DNA from: Gammaproteobacteria bacterium
Lineage (GTDB): Bacteria; Pseudomonadota; Gammaproteobacteria; Enterobacterales; Alteromonadaceae
Reading direction: 5' to 3'
NCBI GenBank assembly: GCA_018815765.1
Contig: JAHIWM010000219.1
Span: forward strand, 1 to 61,113
DNA: 61,113 nucleotides
The notes under the pieces: generated by a model
Told to the model about the DNA's origin: nothing
Databases searched by the model: none
Seen by the model: only the letters and a program-made list of their open reading frames with translations
Made by a program: the position numbers and the translations under genes
In this document: positions 1 to 8,795 of the stretch, piece by piece
Numbering within the stretch: position 1 is the stretch's first letter
Layout: the number at the start of each line of letters is the position of its first letter

Positions 1-6
1 AAGGGC

Positions 7-558
7 TTAGCCTTTTGACACAGTGAGCTTATCGACCACATCCACCACATCTTTGGTGTTTTTGGCTTTGGCAACGGCCAGATCTTTTTCCGCATCGGAA
101 TCAACCACACCGCTCAGTGTGACTACGCTGTTACTCACGTCCACATCAATGCTGGTGCCACTGGTTTCTGGTTCAAATAGCAGACTGGTTTTCACCACTG
201 TTGCTATTTTGGCATCTTTCAGTGCACTGGTGTGTTTTGGATCAGCATTGCTCTTACCGTCATTTTTCACCATCAGTTTGTTTTCTACTGAGGTGACACC
301 TTCCAGGCCTTCAACCAGCTCTGCAGCCAGCGCTTTATCCACATCGCTTTCCACTTCACCTGTTAAGGTCACGACACCATTTTTCACATGAGTGTCAATG
401 GTGAAAGAATTCAGGTTGCCGTTCAGCAACAGCGTGGTTTCAGCTTTGCCGTCAATCCAGGCATCTTTAGTTGCATCTTTCCAGTCATTGGCCGCCATGG
501 CTGACACAGAAGCTAAGGTTAAAGTGAGCATCACTGCTAATGTTGTGCGTTTCATCAT
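7..558 (-). CDS. Periplasmic BON-domain protein (OsmY-like)
   Basis: The 183-residue product has a Sec signal peptide (about residues 1-22, cleavage after AMA) followed by two BON domains, roughly residues 35-100 and 112-182, each with the family pattern of a V-x-L-x-G-x-V turn (VTLTGEVES and VTLSGVVDS). BON proteins of this layout, such as E. coli OsmY, are periplasmic and induced by osmotic or envelope stress; they are thought to bind phospholipid or act as chaperones. Two ATGs are adjacent; AAGGAG lies 5 nt before the first and 8 nt before the second, so either can start. The gene is monocistronic as far as the window shows, but its 3' end is near the window edge. Family assignment is firm; the stress role is by homology. 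Confidence 0.88.
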   Translation of the reverse strand: MMKRTTLAVMLTLTLASVSAMAANDWKDATKDAWIDGKAETTLLLNGNLNSFTIDTHVKNGVVTLTGEVESDVDKALAAELVEGLEGVTSVENKLMVKNDGKSNADPKHTSALKDAKIATVVKTSLLFEPETSGTSIDVDVSNSVVTLSGVVDSDAEKDLAVAKAKNTKDVVDVVDKLTVSKG

Positions 559-748
559 GTCGCTCCTTTTGTTAGTGAGACAATGAGGTATTGCCAGTTT
601 GATGCCAAAATTTAACTCATTGATTTTTAGTCATTAAATTTTATGGTTCATCTGATGTTAATTTTATGTTTGTAATTTTGTCTGGCTGATCGGTAAAAAT
701 TTCATACTTAACTGAACAGATTTTTTCTGTGTGTCAGTTGATCTGCGC

Positions 749-1168
749 TTAAGTGCTTTCTGCTAACTGATCGGCGGCTATTTGAACGCTGGCAGTAAAA
801 TGTAACAAGCTGCTCTTATGCTGACGTAAGTCGCAACTTCTGATGATGGCTTTTTGCAGCTGTAGTTGTTTTGCCAGTTGCCGCTGTATTCTGTGTAGCG
901 ATACCTGCTCCGACTTTTGGCTATACCAATAGCTAAGCTCAGATAACGCCTCTATATCATGGGTAGCACTACTGCTTGGTGGTAACAGATATAAAATGTG
1001 TTGATGCAGCTCTGCCAGCGCCGCAAATTGCCTGCGCAGGTTACCGGGACCAGCTGTTTCTGCCCTACGCTGGTAAAAATTTTTCGCTTGAACAAATAAA
1101 CGATTTAAAGCCTCTAACAGTTGCGAATATTGTACTGTTGAGGCCTGGTTTAAGAAGGGTTGTGTCAT
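749..1168 (-). CDS. Small helical protein, possibly DUF2383/PA2169-like
   Basis: The frame is open to 1210, but the N-terminal 14 codons would lie partly in the terminal repeat of the element at 1202, so I take the ATG at 1168 with GGAG 11 nt upstream, giving 139 residues. The protein has no signal peptide or membrane segment and is predicted helical and Gln/Leu rich. The first half (spacing L..L...FY..RAE, then F..LAELH) recalls the ferritin-like four-helix DUF2383/PA2169 family, but the match is by eye and the second half is not recognisable. It is a soluble protein of unknown role next to stress-type genes. Confidence 0.5.
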   Translation of the reverse strand: MTQPFLNQASTVQYSQLLEALNRLFVQAKNFYQRRAETAGPGNLRRQFAALAELHQHILYLLPPSSSATHDIEALSELSYWYSQKSEQVSLHRIQRQLAKQLQLQKAIIRSCDLRQHKSSLLHFTASVQIAADQLAEST

Positions 1169-1201
1169 CACTTTGGTACTCCATGGCAAATAAAAACCAT
1201 C

Positions 1202-1467
1202 TATACCCAAGTGACTTCAAGATACAGAGTTCAGCGGGAGAAAAAAGCGCTTTAGGCAAGGCAGCTGTTGGAAGCTTTAGTGGTTCTAAAGCGACAACAG
1301 TTAACGCGGCATAAAGCGCTTTTAGCCCCGCCCGAAGGGAGTCGCTGGGCGATTGCACTGCGGCGTTAGCCTGACTCACAAGGTAGACGACATTGCTTCG
1401 CCAGGCTGCCTTGCATTGCAAGCGCCCAGCGGCTCTGAAACTCGCATCTTGAGGTCACTTGGGTATA
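1202..1467. mobile_element. MITE-like element with 22-bp terminal inverted repeats
   Basis: A 266-bp non-coding element. The left end TATACCCAAGTGACTTCAAG at 1202 and the right end at 1446-1467 are inverted copies matching at 21 of 22 positions. Inside, around 1247-1322, there is a second inverted pair built on TAAAGCGCTTTA. The open frames crossing it on both strands have no ribosome binding site and no recognisable domain, so I treat it as a non-autonomous element or structured intergenic repeat. It fills most of the 400-bp gap between the divergent genes at 1168 and 1616 and could affect the promoter of either. Confidence 0.7.
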
Positions 1468-1615
1468 ATTCATAATCAATTCATGTACCAAGATGTAAGT
1501 TTATGATGTATAGATATTTTTGGTTTTTTCTGTCAAGGAAGCTGAGCATCAATCGGTAAGTTTTACTCAGGATCCCTGTTAAATTTACAGTCATTAGCAA
1601 CTACGGAAAGTAATT

Positions 1616-2950
1616 ATGACCCAGCCTTTATTGTTCCTGCATGTGCAGGATCCAGAGTTAATCGCTCAATTACTGCAGTCAGACATTGTCCGGCGTTTTG
1701 TGATTTGTAAAAGTCAGCCTGACGAATGCTGGGCGGAACAATTGCTCAGACAACCTTGCGACTTAGCCTTTATTGAAATTGACAATCTGGAGCAGGCTCA
1801 GTATGAACTGCTGCAGCAAAGCCAAGTGTTGGCCGGCATTGATTTTATTTTGGTCAGCAATGGAACACCGGATTTGGCATTGGATCAACTGATGCGCTGT
1901 GGCGCTGGTTATCATTTTCGTCAGCCGCTGGATATGAACTCTGTGTTGGATACGATACAGGACTCTTATCGGCAACTGTCCACTGTGGTCGTAAAACGTA
2001 AAGTACAAAGCAGTGATCTGGACCAGTTTGGTTTGTTGGTCGGCTCGTCTGCGGCCATGCTTGGGTTATATAAAACGGTACGCAAAGTGGCGGTGACTGA
2101 AGCAAACGTTTTTATTGTTGGGGAAAGTGGGGCTGGTAAAGAATTAGTCGCTCATACCCTGCATTTAGCCAGTCACAGGGCAGATAAAGCTTTTATTGCT
2201 ATCAACTGTGGTGCTTTAAGTTCGGAACTGATCGACAGCGAATTGTTTGGTCATGTCAAAGGCTCCTTTACGGGCGCGTTGCGGGATCATCAGGGTGTGT
2301 TTGCTCAGGCTGAACAAGGCACTTTATTTCTGGATGAAGTGACAGAAATGCCGCTGGAACAGCAGGTGAAGTTACTGCGGGTATTGGAGAGCGGTGAATA
2401 CAGGCCTGTAGGTAGTAATAAAGTTTATATGGCTAATGTCAGAGTGATAGCTGCAACGAACCGCGATCCGTTACAGGCCGTGGCTGATGGTGTTTTTCGG
2501 GAAGATTTGTATTTCAGGCTATCGCAGTTTCCGGTCAAAGTGCCAGCTTTGCGTGAGCGGGAAGGGGATATTGCAGGTTTAGCCTATCATTTTCTGGCCT
2601 ATTGTAATGCCCGTGAAAAACAACAAAAGCAATTGTCTGATGCGGCTTTGTCTGTAATTAAACAACATGGTTGGCCTGGCAATGTGCGTGAACTAAAACA
2701 TGCGGTTGAACGAGCTTTTATTCTGGCGGACAAACTGATTGAACCCGAACATTTGTTGCTTGAAGTTGCTACCCCAACTGCTTTGATCACGGATATTCCG
2801 GCTGATATGCCATTGGATGAGTTGGAAAAAGCCGCCATTTTTGCAGCTTTGGAACGAAATAGTGGTAATAAAACGGATACAGCACAGCAGTTAGGGATCA
2901 GTGTAAAAACACTCTACAACAAACTGGAAAAGTACCAGCAGGAAAGCTGA
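1616..2950 (+). CDS. Sigma54-dependent activator with degenerate receiver domain
   Basis: The 444-residue protein has the NtrC layout: receiver-like N-domain (about 1-120), AAA+ sigma54-interaction domain (about 138-370) and a C-terminal Fis-type helix-turn-helix (about 400-440). Walker A is GESGAGKE at 168-175, Walker B LFLDEV follows, and the sigma54-contact loop reads GSFTGA (215-220) instead of the usual GAFTGA. In the receiver the expected phospho-acceptor Asp is Glu54 (IEI context) and the conserved Lys-Pro is Arg-Gln-Pro at 102-104, so ordinary phosphorelay is unlikely. No histidine kinase gene is adjacent. Activation of sigma54 promoters is a confident inference; its targets are unknown. 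Confidence 0.9.
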   Translation: MTQPLLFLHVQDPELIAQLLQSDIVRRFVICKSQPDECWAEQLLRQPCDLAFIEIDNLEQAQYELLQQSQVLAGIDFILVSNGTPDLALDQLMRCGAGYHFRQPLDMNSVLDTIQDSYRQLSTVVVKRKVQSSDLDQFGLLVGSSAAMLGLYKTVRKVAVTEANVFIVGESGAGKELVAHTLHLASHRADKAFIAINCGALSSELIDSELFGHVKGSFTGALRDHQGVFAQAEQGTLFLDEVTEMPLEQQVKLLRVLESGEYRPVGSNKVYMANVRVIAATNRDPLQAVADGVFREDLYFRLSQFPVKVPALREREGDIAGLAYHFLAYCNAREKQQKQLSDAALSVIKQHGWPGNVRELKHAVERAFILADKLIEPEHLLLEVATPTALITDIPADMPLDELEKAAIFAALERNSGNKTDTAQQLGISVKTLYNKLEKYQQES

Positions 2951-2991
2951 CCATCATCAGAGAGAGGGGGCGATCAGGCCGCCCCATAAAA

Positions 2992-3273
2992 TCAACAATC
3001 TTTATCTTCGGCGTCAGCCTTTTCCTTGGCAGCTTCGCACAGCTCTTTCGCTTTCTCTGCTGTTGCGTCTGCGGCATCTTCCATAGCATCAGCAGTTTTG
3101 TCTGCTGCATCTTCCAGTTTTTCACCGGCTTGTTCAGCCTTTTCTTCAACCTGAGCTTTCAGTTCTTCCATTTTGTCTTCAGCTTTTTCTGCATCGCTTT
3201 CGCTACATGCTGCAACAGAAGTTGCCAGCATCACAGCCAACGCCAGTTTGAATAGTGAGCTTTGAGTTTTCAT
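2992..3273 (-). CDS. Small Ala/Glu/Lys-rich lipoprotein
   Basis: This 93-residue protein has a lipoprotein signal peptide with lipobox SVAAC, so Cys23 would be lipidated. The rest is a highly charged, Ala-rich helix with repeated D-A-A/E-K-A heptad-like runs that looks coiled-coil or amphipathic, ending in Cys93. A strong ribosome binding site (GAAGGAG) precedes the ATG. It is probably an outer- or inner-membrane-anchored helical lipoprotein. Its neighbours (DUF1328 immediately upstream on the same strand, BON protein nearby) suggest envelope stress, but the function is not known. Confidence 0.75.
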   Translation of the reverse strand: MKTQSSLFKLALAVMLATSVAACSESDAEKAEDKMEELKAQVEEKAEQAGEKLEDAADKTADAMEDAADATAEKAKELCEAAKEKADAEDKDC

Positions 3274-3302
3274 TCCATTCTCCTTCGGCCACCTGGGGCC
3301 AA

Positions 3303-3479
3303 TTACATTTTAGGGGTTTTGCCGCGTAGCGCATTTGCTAACAATGAAATTACCAGCAATACCACAAAAATCATAAAAATAATTTTTGCTATACCAGCTG
3401 CAGCGCCTGCAATGCCACCAAAACCCAGAATACCGGCCACTATGGCCACAATAAGAAAGGTTAAAGCCCAGCCTAACAT
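3303..3479 (-). CDS. DUF1328 (YtjA-type) small membrane protein
   Basis: A 58-residue frame on the minus strand begins [10 protein letters not shown] and ends in LRGKTPKM. It has two hydrophobic helices separated by a Gly/Ala-rich turn ([14 protein letters not shown]), the signature of DUF1328, whose members are 50-60 residues long. The ribosome binding site is GAGGAG a few bases upstream of the ATG. The overlapping longer frame at 3310-3525 is a shadow. DUF1328 genes often respond to general or cell-envelope stress; the biochemical role is unknown. It may be cotranscribed with the lipoprotein gene 30 bp downstream. Confidence 0.88.
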   Translation of the reverse strand: MLGWALTFLIVAIVAGILGFGGIAGAAAGIAKIIFMIFVVLLVISLLANALRGKTPKM

Positions 3480-3748
3480 AATTGCTCCTCAGTGCTTCTG
3501 CACTAGTTGAACGTACCTTGTACACTAAGCCAGCATCATGCCAATATCAGGGTTTATACTCTAAGTTATTGTTATAGCTTATTTTATAGATGTTTTATGA
3601 ACGCAGGCTGTCTTAACTTCCTGCCACTCAACGGTAAAATTTACAGGCAAAGCAGTAACAGTTGCAGAGTTGTGAAGTTAAAGCCCGCTGCTGTGCCGCT
3701 TAAACCATGGCATAATCCAGCCATAAAGAGCATAAGTGCGAGTTAGCA

Positions 3749-4066
3749 ATGGCAAAAAAACTAAGTGTGGTGCAACTAAAACAACAAGCCAATGTGCTGA
3801 AATCGCTGGAAACTGTTGAGCAGGCAGCTGCGGCTATATATGCGGATTTTGTTGGCTGCTGGTTTAGTATGGAGTTTGAAAACTTCCCGGGCTCTTTGCT
3901 GGTGCGCTGTCAGTTTAATTCAGAAGCATCTCTTACCGCTGCGATAGAACAAAAGCTGGATCTGTATTTTCAAAAACAAATCCATAAGCAATTGTTTAAG
4001 TGTGGAATTTTGGTGAAAGATATTAAAAAGCATGTGGTGTTAACTACCTTGTCACCCGAAGATTAA
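3749..4066 (+). CDS. Conserved-looking hypothetical protein, 105 residues
   Basis: I do not recognise this protein. It is soluble, with an N-terminal helical Gln/Ala-rich segment (residues 5-32), a middle beta-like part with aromatic residues (CWFSMEFENFPG, 37-48) and a helical C-half rich in Gln and Lys. It contains no signal peptide or metal motif. It lies 81 bp upstream of the SWIM-SNF2 helicase gene on the same strand and may share its transcript. The ATG is preceded by GCGAGTTAGCA, a weak ribosome binding site. Confidence 0.6.
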   Translation: MAKKLSVVQLKQQANVLKSLETVEQAAAAIYADFVGCWFSMEFENFPGSLLVRCQFNSEASLTAAIEQKLDLYFQKQIHKQLFKCGILVKDIKKHVVLTTLSPED

Positions 4067-4147
4067 CCGTATTAGACAAAAGCCTGCTATGGCTGCCCGG
4101 CAAATTGAGGTAGCATAAACGCCATTTGGTTTTAAAAAATTTGGCGT

Positions 4148-7100
4148 ATGACGGCTGATTTTGTGTTTCCTGTCTCTGCAGAGCAGTTACAACTCTGGTT
4201 TCACCCTGCCACCTTTCATAAGGCGCGGGCTTATTTTCTGGCCGGAAAAGTGGTGCAACTGGATTATGAGCCTGACTTTTCTCAAATCCGCAGTCAGGTT
4301 TGGGGCGACGGTTTTAGTCCTTTTAAGCAGTTGATTTCTATCTCCGAGCGCGATGGTCAGGTGCAAATGACGGATTCCTGTACCTGCTCAGAAGGCAGCA
4401 GATGCAAGCATGTACTGGCTGCTTTGCTGAAGCTGAAACATCAGTTGGATCAATTACAACAAAAGTCGGTGCAACAGCCGGTACGGCAGTTAAACCAGTG
4501 GTTTAGCGAAGCCGAACAATACAACCCTCCAGTTGCAGCAAGTAATACTGAAGATACTGTCTTGTATGAACTACGCCCCAGTAGCTTAGGTTTACAGCTG
4601 CTACCCAAAAGGGTGAAACAAGCTAAAAATGGCAGTTTCAGCAAAGGCAAAATTATTGCTCAAAGTGAGCTTTCCGGGCAGGTTCGGCCTTTATGGCTGG
4701 CCGAAGATGACTATCGGCTATTGCAGCAGTTTTTTGCCTTTGATTTACGCCGTCAGGCCCTGCTGGAAGATCAGTGGGGTTATCAGTTGCTTTTAAAAAT
4801 GCTGGAAACAGGCCGCTGTGTACTGGATGAAGAACGCCGGGAGTTATTCTGGGGTGATACTTTGCCGCTGCAATTACGTTGGTTAAAAAGCAAAGCCGGC
4901 TGGCAGTTATTGCAACTGATGCCCAAAGATCGCGAGCTGGAACTAGTGTTTACTGATCCGCCTTGTTACCTCGATTTAGTCAATAATCAGCTGGGTTTAC
5001 TCGACAGCGACATTACAGGCCGCGAGCTGAAGCTATTAATGCGCATGCCGCCTGTGCCAGCTGCTGTACTGCCGGATAGCATGAAACGGCTGCAGCAAAT
5101 TTTCCCCAAACTCAATTTACCTATGCCGGACGACAGTGCGGTACAAAAAATTGAAAGCAAACCCGTGCCTGTGTTGCAGCTGAAGTTACTGACGCAAAAA
5201 AACAAAGTCAGCAAAGCTGTGGCCGTCTTACAGATGGCTTATGGTCCGCATTTATTGCCATTGGATTTACAACAATCCCAGACCCAGTTGCAGTTAGATA
5301 ACCAGACGGTATTTATCCGTCGTAACCGTGACAGCGAAATCAAAGCGTTGGAAACCGTATCTAAGTACGGTTTACGTTCTGTGCCTGTTGAGCAGTCGGG
5401 CCTATCTTCAACTGGGGCCTATTTTGACTGTGGCGAAGGGCCGGAAAACCCACTGTTGTGGCAGCCGTTATTGCAGGCTATTCCAGAGTTAAAACAACAA
5501 GGTTGGTCTATTGAACAGGACAAAGCCTTTAATCAGGCGGTGATCCACGCCAAAGCTTATTTGGAAGTGACAGACAAACACACTGGTGGTTTTGGTTTAG
5601 CTATTCAGGTCGAAATTGATGGTCAGCAAATTCCGTTATTGCCTTTAATCACTCAGTGGTTACGTAGTTTTGGTTTGCCTGCCGCCGATGAAACCTTGTG
5701 GCTGAGTTTACCTCAAGGCAAATTGCCTTTGCCTGTTAGCCTTATTCAGCCTTTGATCGACACCATAGTTGAACTGTTGAACCTGAAAAAGGCACCCAGC
5801 GAAATCGAACTGCCGGACTATAAAGCCGCCTTATTGCCAGGGCCTGGTGCCGAAGAAATACGTTACCTAAATGCCGGTCGTTTACAGCAGTTAGTGACTC
5901 AGTTGCATCATTTTGATGGTATTGAAGATGTCGCAGCGCCTTTAAGTTTAAAAGCTCAGCTGCGGCCTTATCAGCAGCAGGGTTTAAGCTGGCTTTGTTT
6001 CCTGCGCCGTTTTGGTTTGGGTGGCATTCTGGCCGACGATATGGGCTTGGGTAAAACTGTGCAAACCCTGGCGTTTTTGCTGCATCAGCAAGAACTGGGT
6101 TTGCTGAAACATCCCGCTCTAATAGTCTGTCCTACCAGTTTATTGGGTAACTGGGCACAGGAAGCGGCACGTTTTGCCCCTTCACTGAAAGTACTGACTT
6201 TATACGGCCCTAAACGTCAGGCACTGTTTGACCAGCTGGAAAAATACGACTTAATAGTCACCAGCTATCCGCTGCTGGTGCGGGATTTAGCTTATTACCA
6301 AACCCATCACTTTAGCCTGATGGCGCTGGATGAAGCTCAGCATATTAAAAATGCCGGTTCGCAGTCGGCGCAAAGTGCGCGCTTGGTGAAAGCCGACTTT
6401 AAGCTGGCATTAACGGGCACACCGCTGGAAAATCATTTAGGTGAGCTTAAAGCCTTATTTGATTTTGTCTTGCCTGGCTTATTAGGCACTGAAGCCCGTT
6501 TTACTCAGGTGTTTCGCAAGCCCATCGAAAAGTCAGCCGATGCAGAACGGGCTTATGCGCTGCGTCAGCGTATTGCGCCTTTTATGTTACGCCGTACTAA
6601 AAAGCAGGTCGCGACAGAATTACCGGATAAAACCGAAATTCTGCAGCTGCTGGATATGGAGTCAGATCAGCGTAATTTGTACGAAAGTATCCGCTTAATT
6701 ATGGAAACCAAAGTCCGGGAAATGTTTTTGCGCAAAGGCGTAGCCGCAAGCCAGATTGAATATCTGGATGCGTTGTTAAAGCTGCGTCAGGCCTGTTGTG
6801 ATGCGCGGTTATTGCCCATAGAACAGGCACAGCTGGTGCAGAATAATGCTAAGTTGCAGTGGCTGCGGGACACTTTGCCTGAGATGATAGAAGAAGGCCG
6901 TAAAGTGCTGATCTTCAGCCAGTTCTCCAGCATGCTGAGCCTGATAGAGCAGGAACTGCAGTATATGGATATCAGCTACAGTAAGCTGACAGGTCAGACT
7001 AAAAAACGCCAGGAACAAATAGACGAATTCCAGCTCGGCGACAATTCGGTGTTTTTAATCAGCTTAAAAGCCGGTGGTACAGGCTTAAACCTGACAGCAG

Positions 7101-7354
7101 CTGATACTGTTATTCACTACGACCCATGGTGGAATCCGGCCGCTGAAAATCAGGCGACAGACCGGGCTTATCGTATAGGCCAGGATAAGCAGGTATTTGT
7201 GTATAAGCTGATTATCAGCAAAACTGTGGAAGAAAAAGTGCAGCAGTTACAGCAGTTTAAACAAGGCTTGGCTGATCAGATTTTCAGTCTGGGTCAAAGC
7301 CATATCTGGCAGGGTGAGGCGCAGGACCTATTGGCGCTCTTTAGCGAGGACTAG
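4148..7354 (+). CDS. SWIM-domain SNF2/RapA-type helicase
   Basis: A 1068-residue protein of the bacterial SNF2 family. An N-terminal SWIM zinc finger (C-x-C...C-K-H, about residues 79-92) is followed by a long family-specific middle region, then the ATPase core: motif I DDMGLGKT (about 626), motif II DEAQ (about 727), motif III TGTPLENHLGELK, and C-terminal helicase motifs ending in ATDRAYRIGQ (about 1002). Such proteins translocate on double-stranded DNA and may remodel nucleoprotein or displace proteins; they are not the RNA-polymerase recycler RapA, which lacks the SWIM finger. There is no restriction or DISARM-like partner next to it. The stop codon lies 3 bp before a copy of the 123-bp repeat. 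Confidence 0.92.
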   Translation: MTADFVFPVSAEQLQLWFHPATFHKARAYFLAGKVVQLDYEPDFSQIRSQVWGDGFSPFKQLISISERDGQVQMTDSCTCSEGSRCKHVLAALLKLKHQLDQLQQKSVQQPVRQLNQWFSEAEQYNPPVAASNTEDTVLYELRPSSLGLQLLPKRVKQAKNGSFSKGKIIAQSELSGQVRPLWLAEDDYRLLQQFFAFDLRRQALLEDQWGYQLLLKMLETGRCVLDEERRELFWGDTLPLQLRWLKSKAGWQLLQLMPKDRELELVFTDPPCYLDLVNNQLGLLDSDITGRELKLLMRMPPVPAAVLPDSMKRLQQIFPKLNLPMPDDSAVQKIESKPVPVLQLKLLTQKNKVSKAVAVLQMAYGPHLLPLDLQQSQTQLQLDNQTVFIRRNRDSEIKALETVSKYGLRSVPVEQSGLSSTGAYFDCGEGPENPLLWQPLLQAIPELKQQGWSIEQDKAFNQAVIHAKAYLEVTDKHTGGFGLAIQVEIDGQQIPLLPLITQWLRSFGLPAADETLWLSLPQGKLPLPVSLIQPLIDTIVELLNLKKAPSEIELPDYKAALLPGPGAEEIRYLNAGRLQQLVTQLHHFDGIEDVAAPLSLKAQLRPYQQQGLSWLCFLRRFGLGGILADDMGLGKTVQTLAFLLHQQELGLLKHPALIVCPTSLLGNWAQEAARFAPSLKVLTLYGPKRQALFDQLEKYDLIVTSYPLLVRDLAYYQTHHFSLMALDEAQHIKNAGSQSAQSARLVKADFKLALTGTPLENHLGELKALFDFVLPGLLGTEARFTQVFRKPIEKSADAERAYALRQRIAPFMLRRTKKQVATELPDKTEILQLLDMESDQRNLYESIRLIMETKVREMFLRKGVAASQIEYLDALLKLRQACCDARLLPIEQAQLVQNNAKLQWLRDTLPEMIEEGRKVLIFSQFSSMLSLIEQELQYMDISYSKLTGQTKKRQEQIDEFQLGDNSVFLISLKAGGTGLNLTAADTVIHYDPWWNPAAENQATDRAYRIGQDKQVFVYKLIISKTVEEKVQQLQQFKQGLADQIFSLGQSHIWQGEAQDLLALFSED

Positions 7355-7356
7355 TT

Positions 7357-7479
7357 TACCCGTCGTACTTAACGCCTCAGCTTTGTTGACTGCGCGGTCT
7401 CGCCCCAGTCACATAGACTGCTATGCTCCTGGGGTCTCGAACACTTGTCGCCTCACTGCAACGCTAATTACTTAGGGTA
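7357..7479 (-). repeat. 123-bp structured repeat, copy A
   Basis: Copy A of a three-member family (others at 18361 and 43091), here in inverted orientation. Read on the minus strand it begins TACCCTAAGTAATTAGCGTT and carries GGCGACAAG, GAGACCCCAGGAGCATAG, CTATGTGACTGGGGCGAG and CAGTCAACAAAGCTG. The CCCCAG and CTGGGG segments pair, making an internal hairpin. It starts 3 bp after the helicase stop and reaches into the leader of the serine hydrolase gene, where its edge AGGGTAGA could act as ribosome binding site. Confidence 0.85.
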
Positions 7480-7487
7480 GAGATAAT

Positions 7488-8678
7488 GTGAAAAAATTTA
7501 TGAAAATCAAAAGCATATTATTTTTCCTGCTCTGTGCTGTCAGTTTTGCAGTTCTGGCGGCAGAACCTTATGATCGCATTGCGCCTTTGGTCGAAAAGGC
7601 GATAGCTGATAAACAATTGCCGGGTGCTGTGGTATTGATTGGGCAAGGCGATAAGGTTTTATATCGTAAAGCCTTTGGTTTTATCACCTATTCACCTGCA
7701 GCTGCTGTGACAACAACAGATACAGTCTTTGATTTAGCTTCGTTAACCAAGCCTTTAGTAACCACAACCTTAATTATGCAGTTGGTGGAGCAGGGCGAGT
7801 TAAGACTCACAGACCCTGTCGGCAAGTATCTGCAGCAGCTTAATGATGCTGAAGTGAAGAGAATCACTCTACTGCAGTTACTGACCCACAGTTCAGGTTT
7901 GGCTGATGGTTTTGACAGGCGTGAATTCTGGCAGGGCAAAGCGGAATTAGACGGCGCGTTAGTAAAACTGAAGTTAAAAACCAAACCGGATCAGCAGTTT
8001 GTATATTCAGATATAGGCTTTATTTTGTTGGGCTTAGTGGTTGAGCAGATCACAAAACAGCCTTTGGATCTATTAGCAGAACAACGTATTTTCCAGCCGT
8101 TACGAATGAAGGACAGCCGCTATTTACCTCTGGATAAGCCTTCGCAAGATGTCACTTATGTACAACGTATAGCCCCCACCGAAAACCTGCAAGGGGATGC
8201 GGATTATCAAAAGCTATTACCGAATTATGCTCAACCTTATTTACATGCGGTAGTGCACGACCCAACAGCCTTGCGTTTAGGCGGAGTTGCAGGCCATGCC
8301 GGAGTTTTTGGCACAGCGGATGATTTAGCGTTATTTGCCCAAATGCTGCTTAATGGCGGTGAGTTAAAAGGTCAAAGAGTATTATCGCCTCTGGCAATAC
8401 AACGTGTATTAACTCCTGTAGTGATTGGCAATCAAAGCCGGGCTTTAGGCTGGGATATGCAAACAGCGTACTCAGCACCTAGAGGTGATTTATTGCCAGC
8501 AGGCTCTTTTGGCCACACAGGTTTTACCGGTACCAGTATCTGGCTAGATCCGGCAAGTCGCACCTACATCATATTGTTATCAAACAGAGTTCACCCAAAC
8601 CGCGATACTTCCGTCACAGACCTGCGCGCCAGACTGGCGAATATAGTGGCTGCTGGTATTTGGCATAATAAGGTCTGA
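7488..8678 (+). CDS. Exported serine hydrolase, beta-lactamase/class C family
   Basis: The 396-residue protein has a Sec signal peptide (about residues 1-24, cleavage after VLA) and a penicillin-binding-protein/class C beta-lactamase fold. It shows SLTK (Ser85, Lys88) as the catalytic SxxK, YSD near 175 in place of Y-x-N, and HTG near 345 in place of KTG. Family members include esterases, D-aminopeptidases and cell-wall amidases; these residues do not predict true beta-lactamase activity. The start is GTG at 7488 or ATG at 7500; both keep the signal peptide. It is periplasmic with unknown substrate. Confidence 0.88.
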   Translation: MKKFMKIKSILFFLLCAVSFAVLAAEPYDRIAPLVEKAIADKQLPGAVVLIGQGDKVLYRKAFGFITYSPAAAVTTTDTVFDLASLTKPLVTTTLIMQLVEQGELRLTDPVGKYLQQLNDAEVKRITLLQLLTHSSGLADGFDRREFWQGKAELDGALVKLKLKTKPDQQFVYSDIGFILLGLVVEQITKQPLDLLAEQRIFQPLRMKDSRYLPLDKPSQDVTYVQRIAPTENLQGDADYQKLLPNYAQPYLHAVVHDPTALRLGGVAGHAGVFGTADDLALFAQMLLNGGELKGQRVLSPLAIQRVLTPVVIGNQSRALGWDMQTAYSAPRGDLLPAGSFGHTGFTGTSIWLDPASRTYIILLSNRVHPNRDTSVTDLRARLANIVAAGIWHNKV

Positions 8679-8795
8679 TTAAATAACCGATATAGGTAAA
8701 AATGTAGCAAAAAAGATGTGATTAATTTTCTGGTTGATGTTAATTTAACTTTTGCACCTGAAAGTGCAACTAAATCATCAAACAGGAGAATCAGG

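Noticed and set aside
1065-1421. 118-codon minus-strand frame
   Set aside because: It lies across the MITE-like element, with no ribosome binding site and no domain.
3599-3746. 49-codon plus-strand frame just before the gene at 3749
   Set aside because: It has no ribosome binding site, odd composition and no recognisable feature.
7488-8678. True class C beta-lactamase
   Set aside because: YSD and HTG replace Y-x-N and KTG, so an esterase or peptidase-like hydrolase is more likely.
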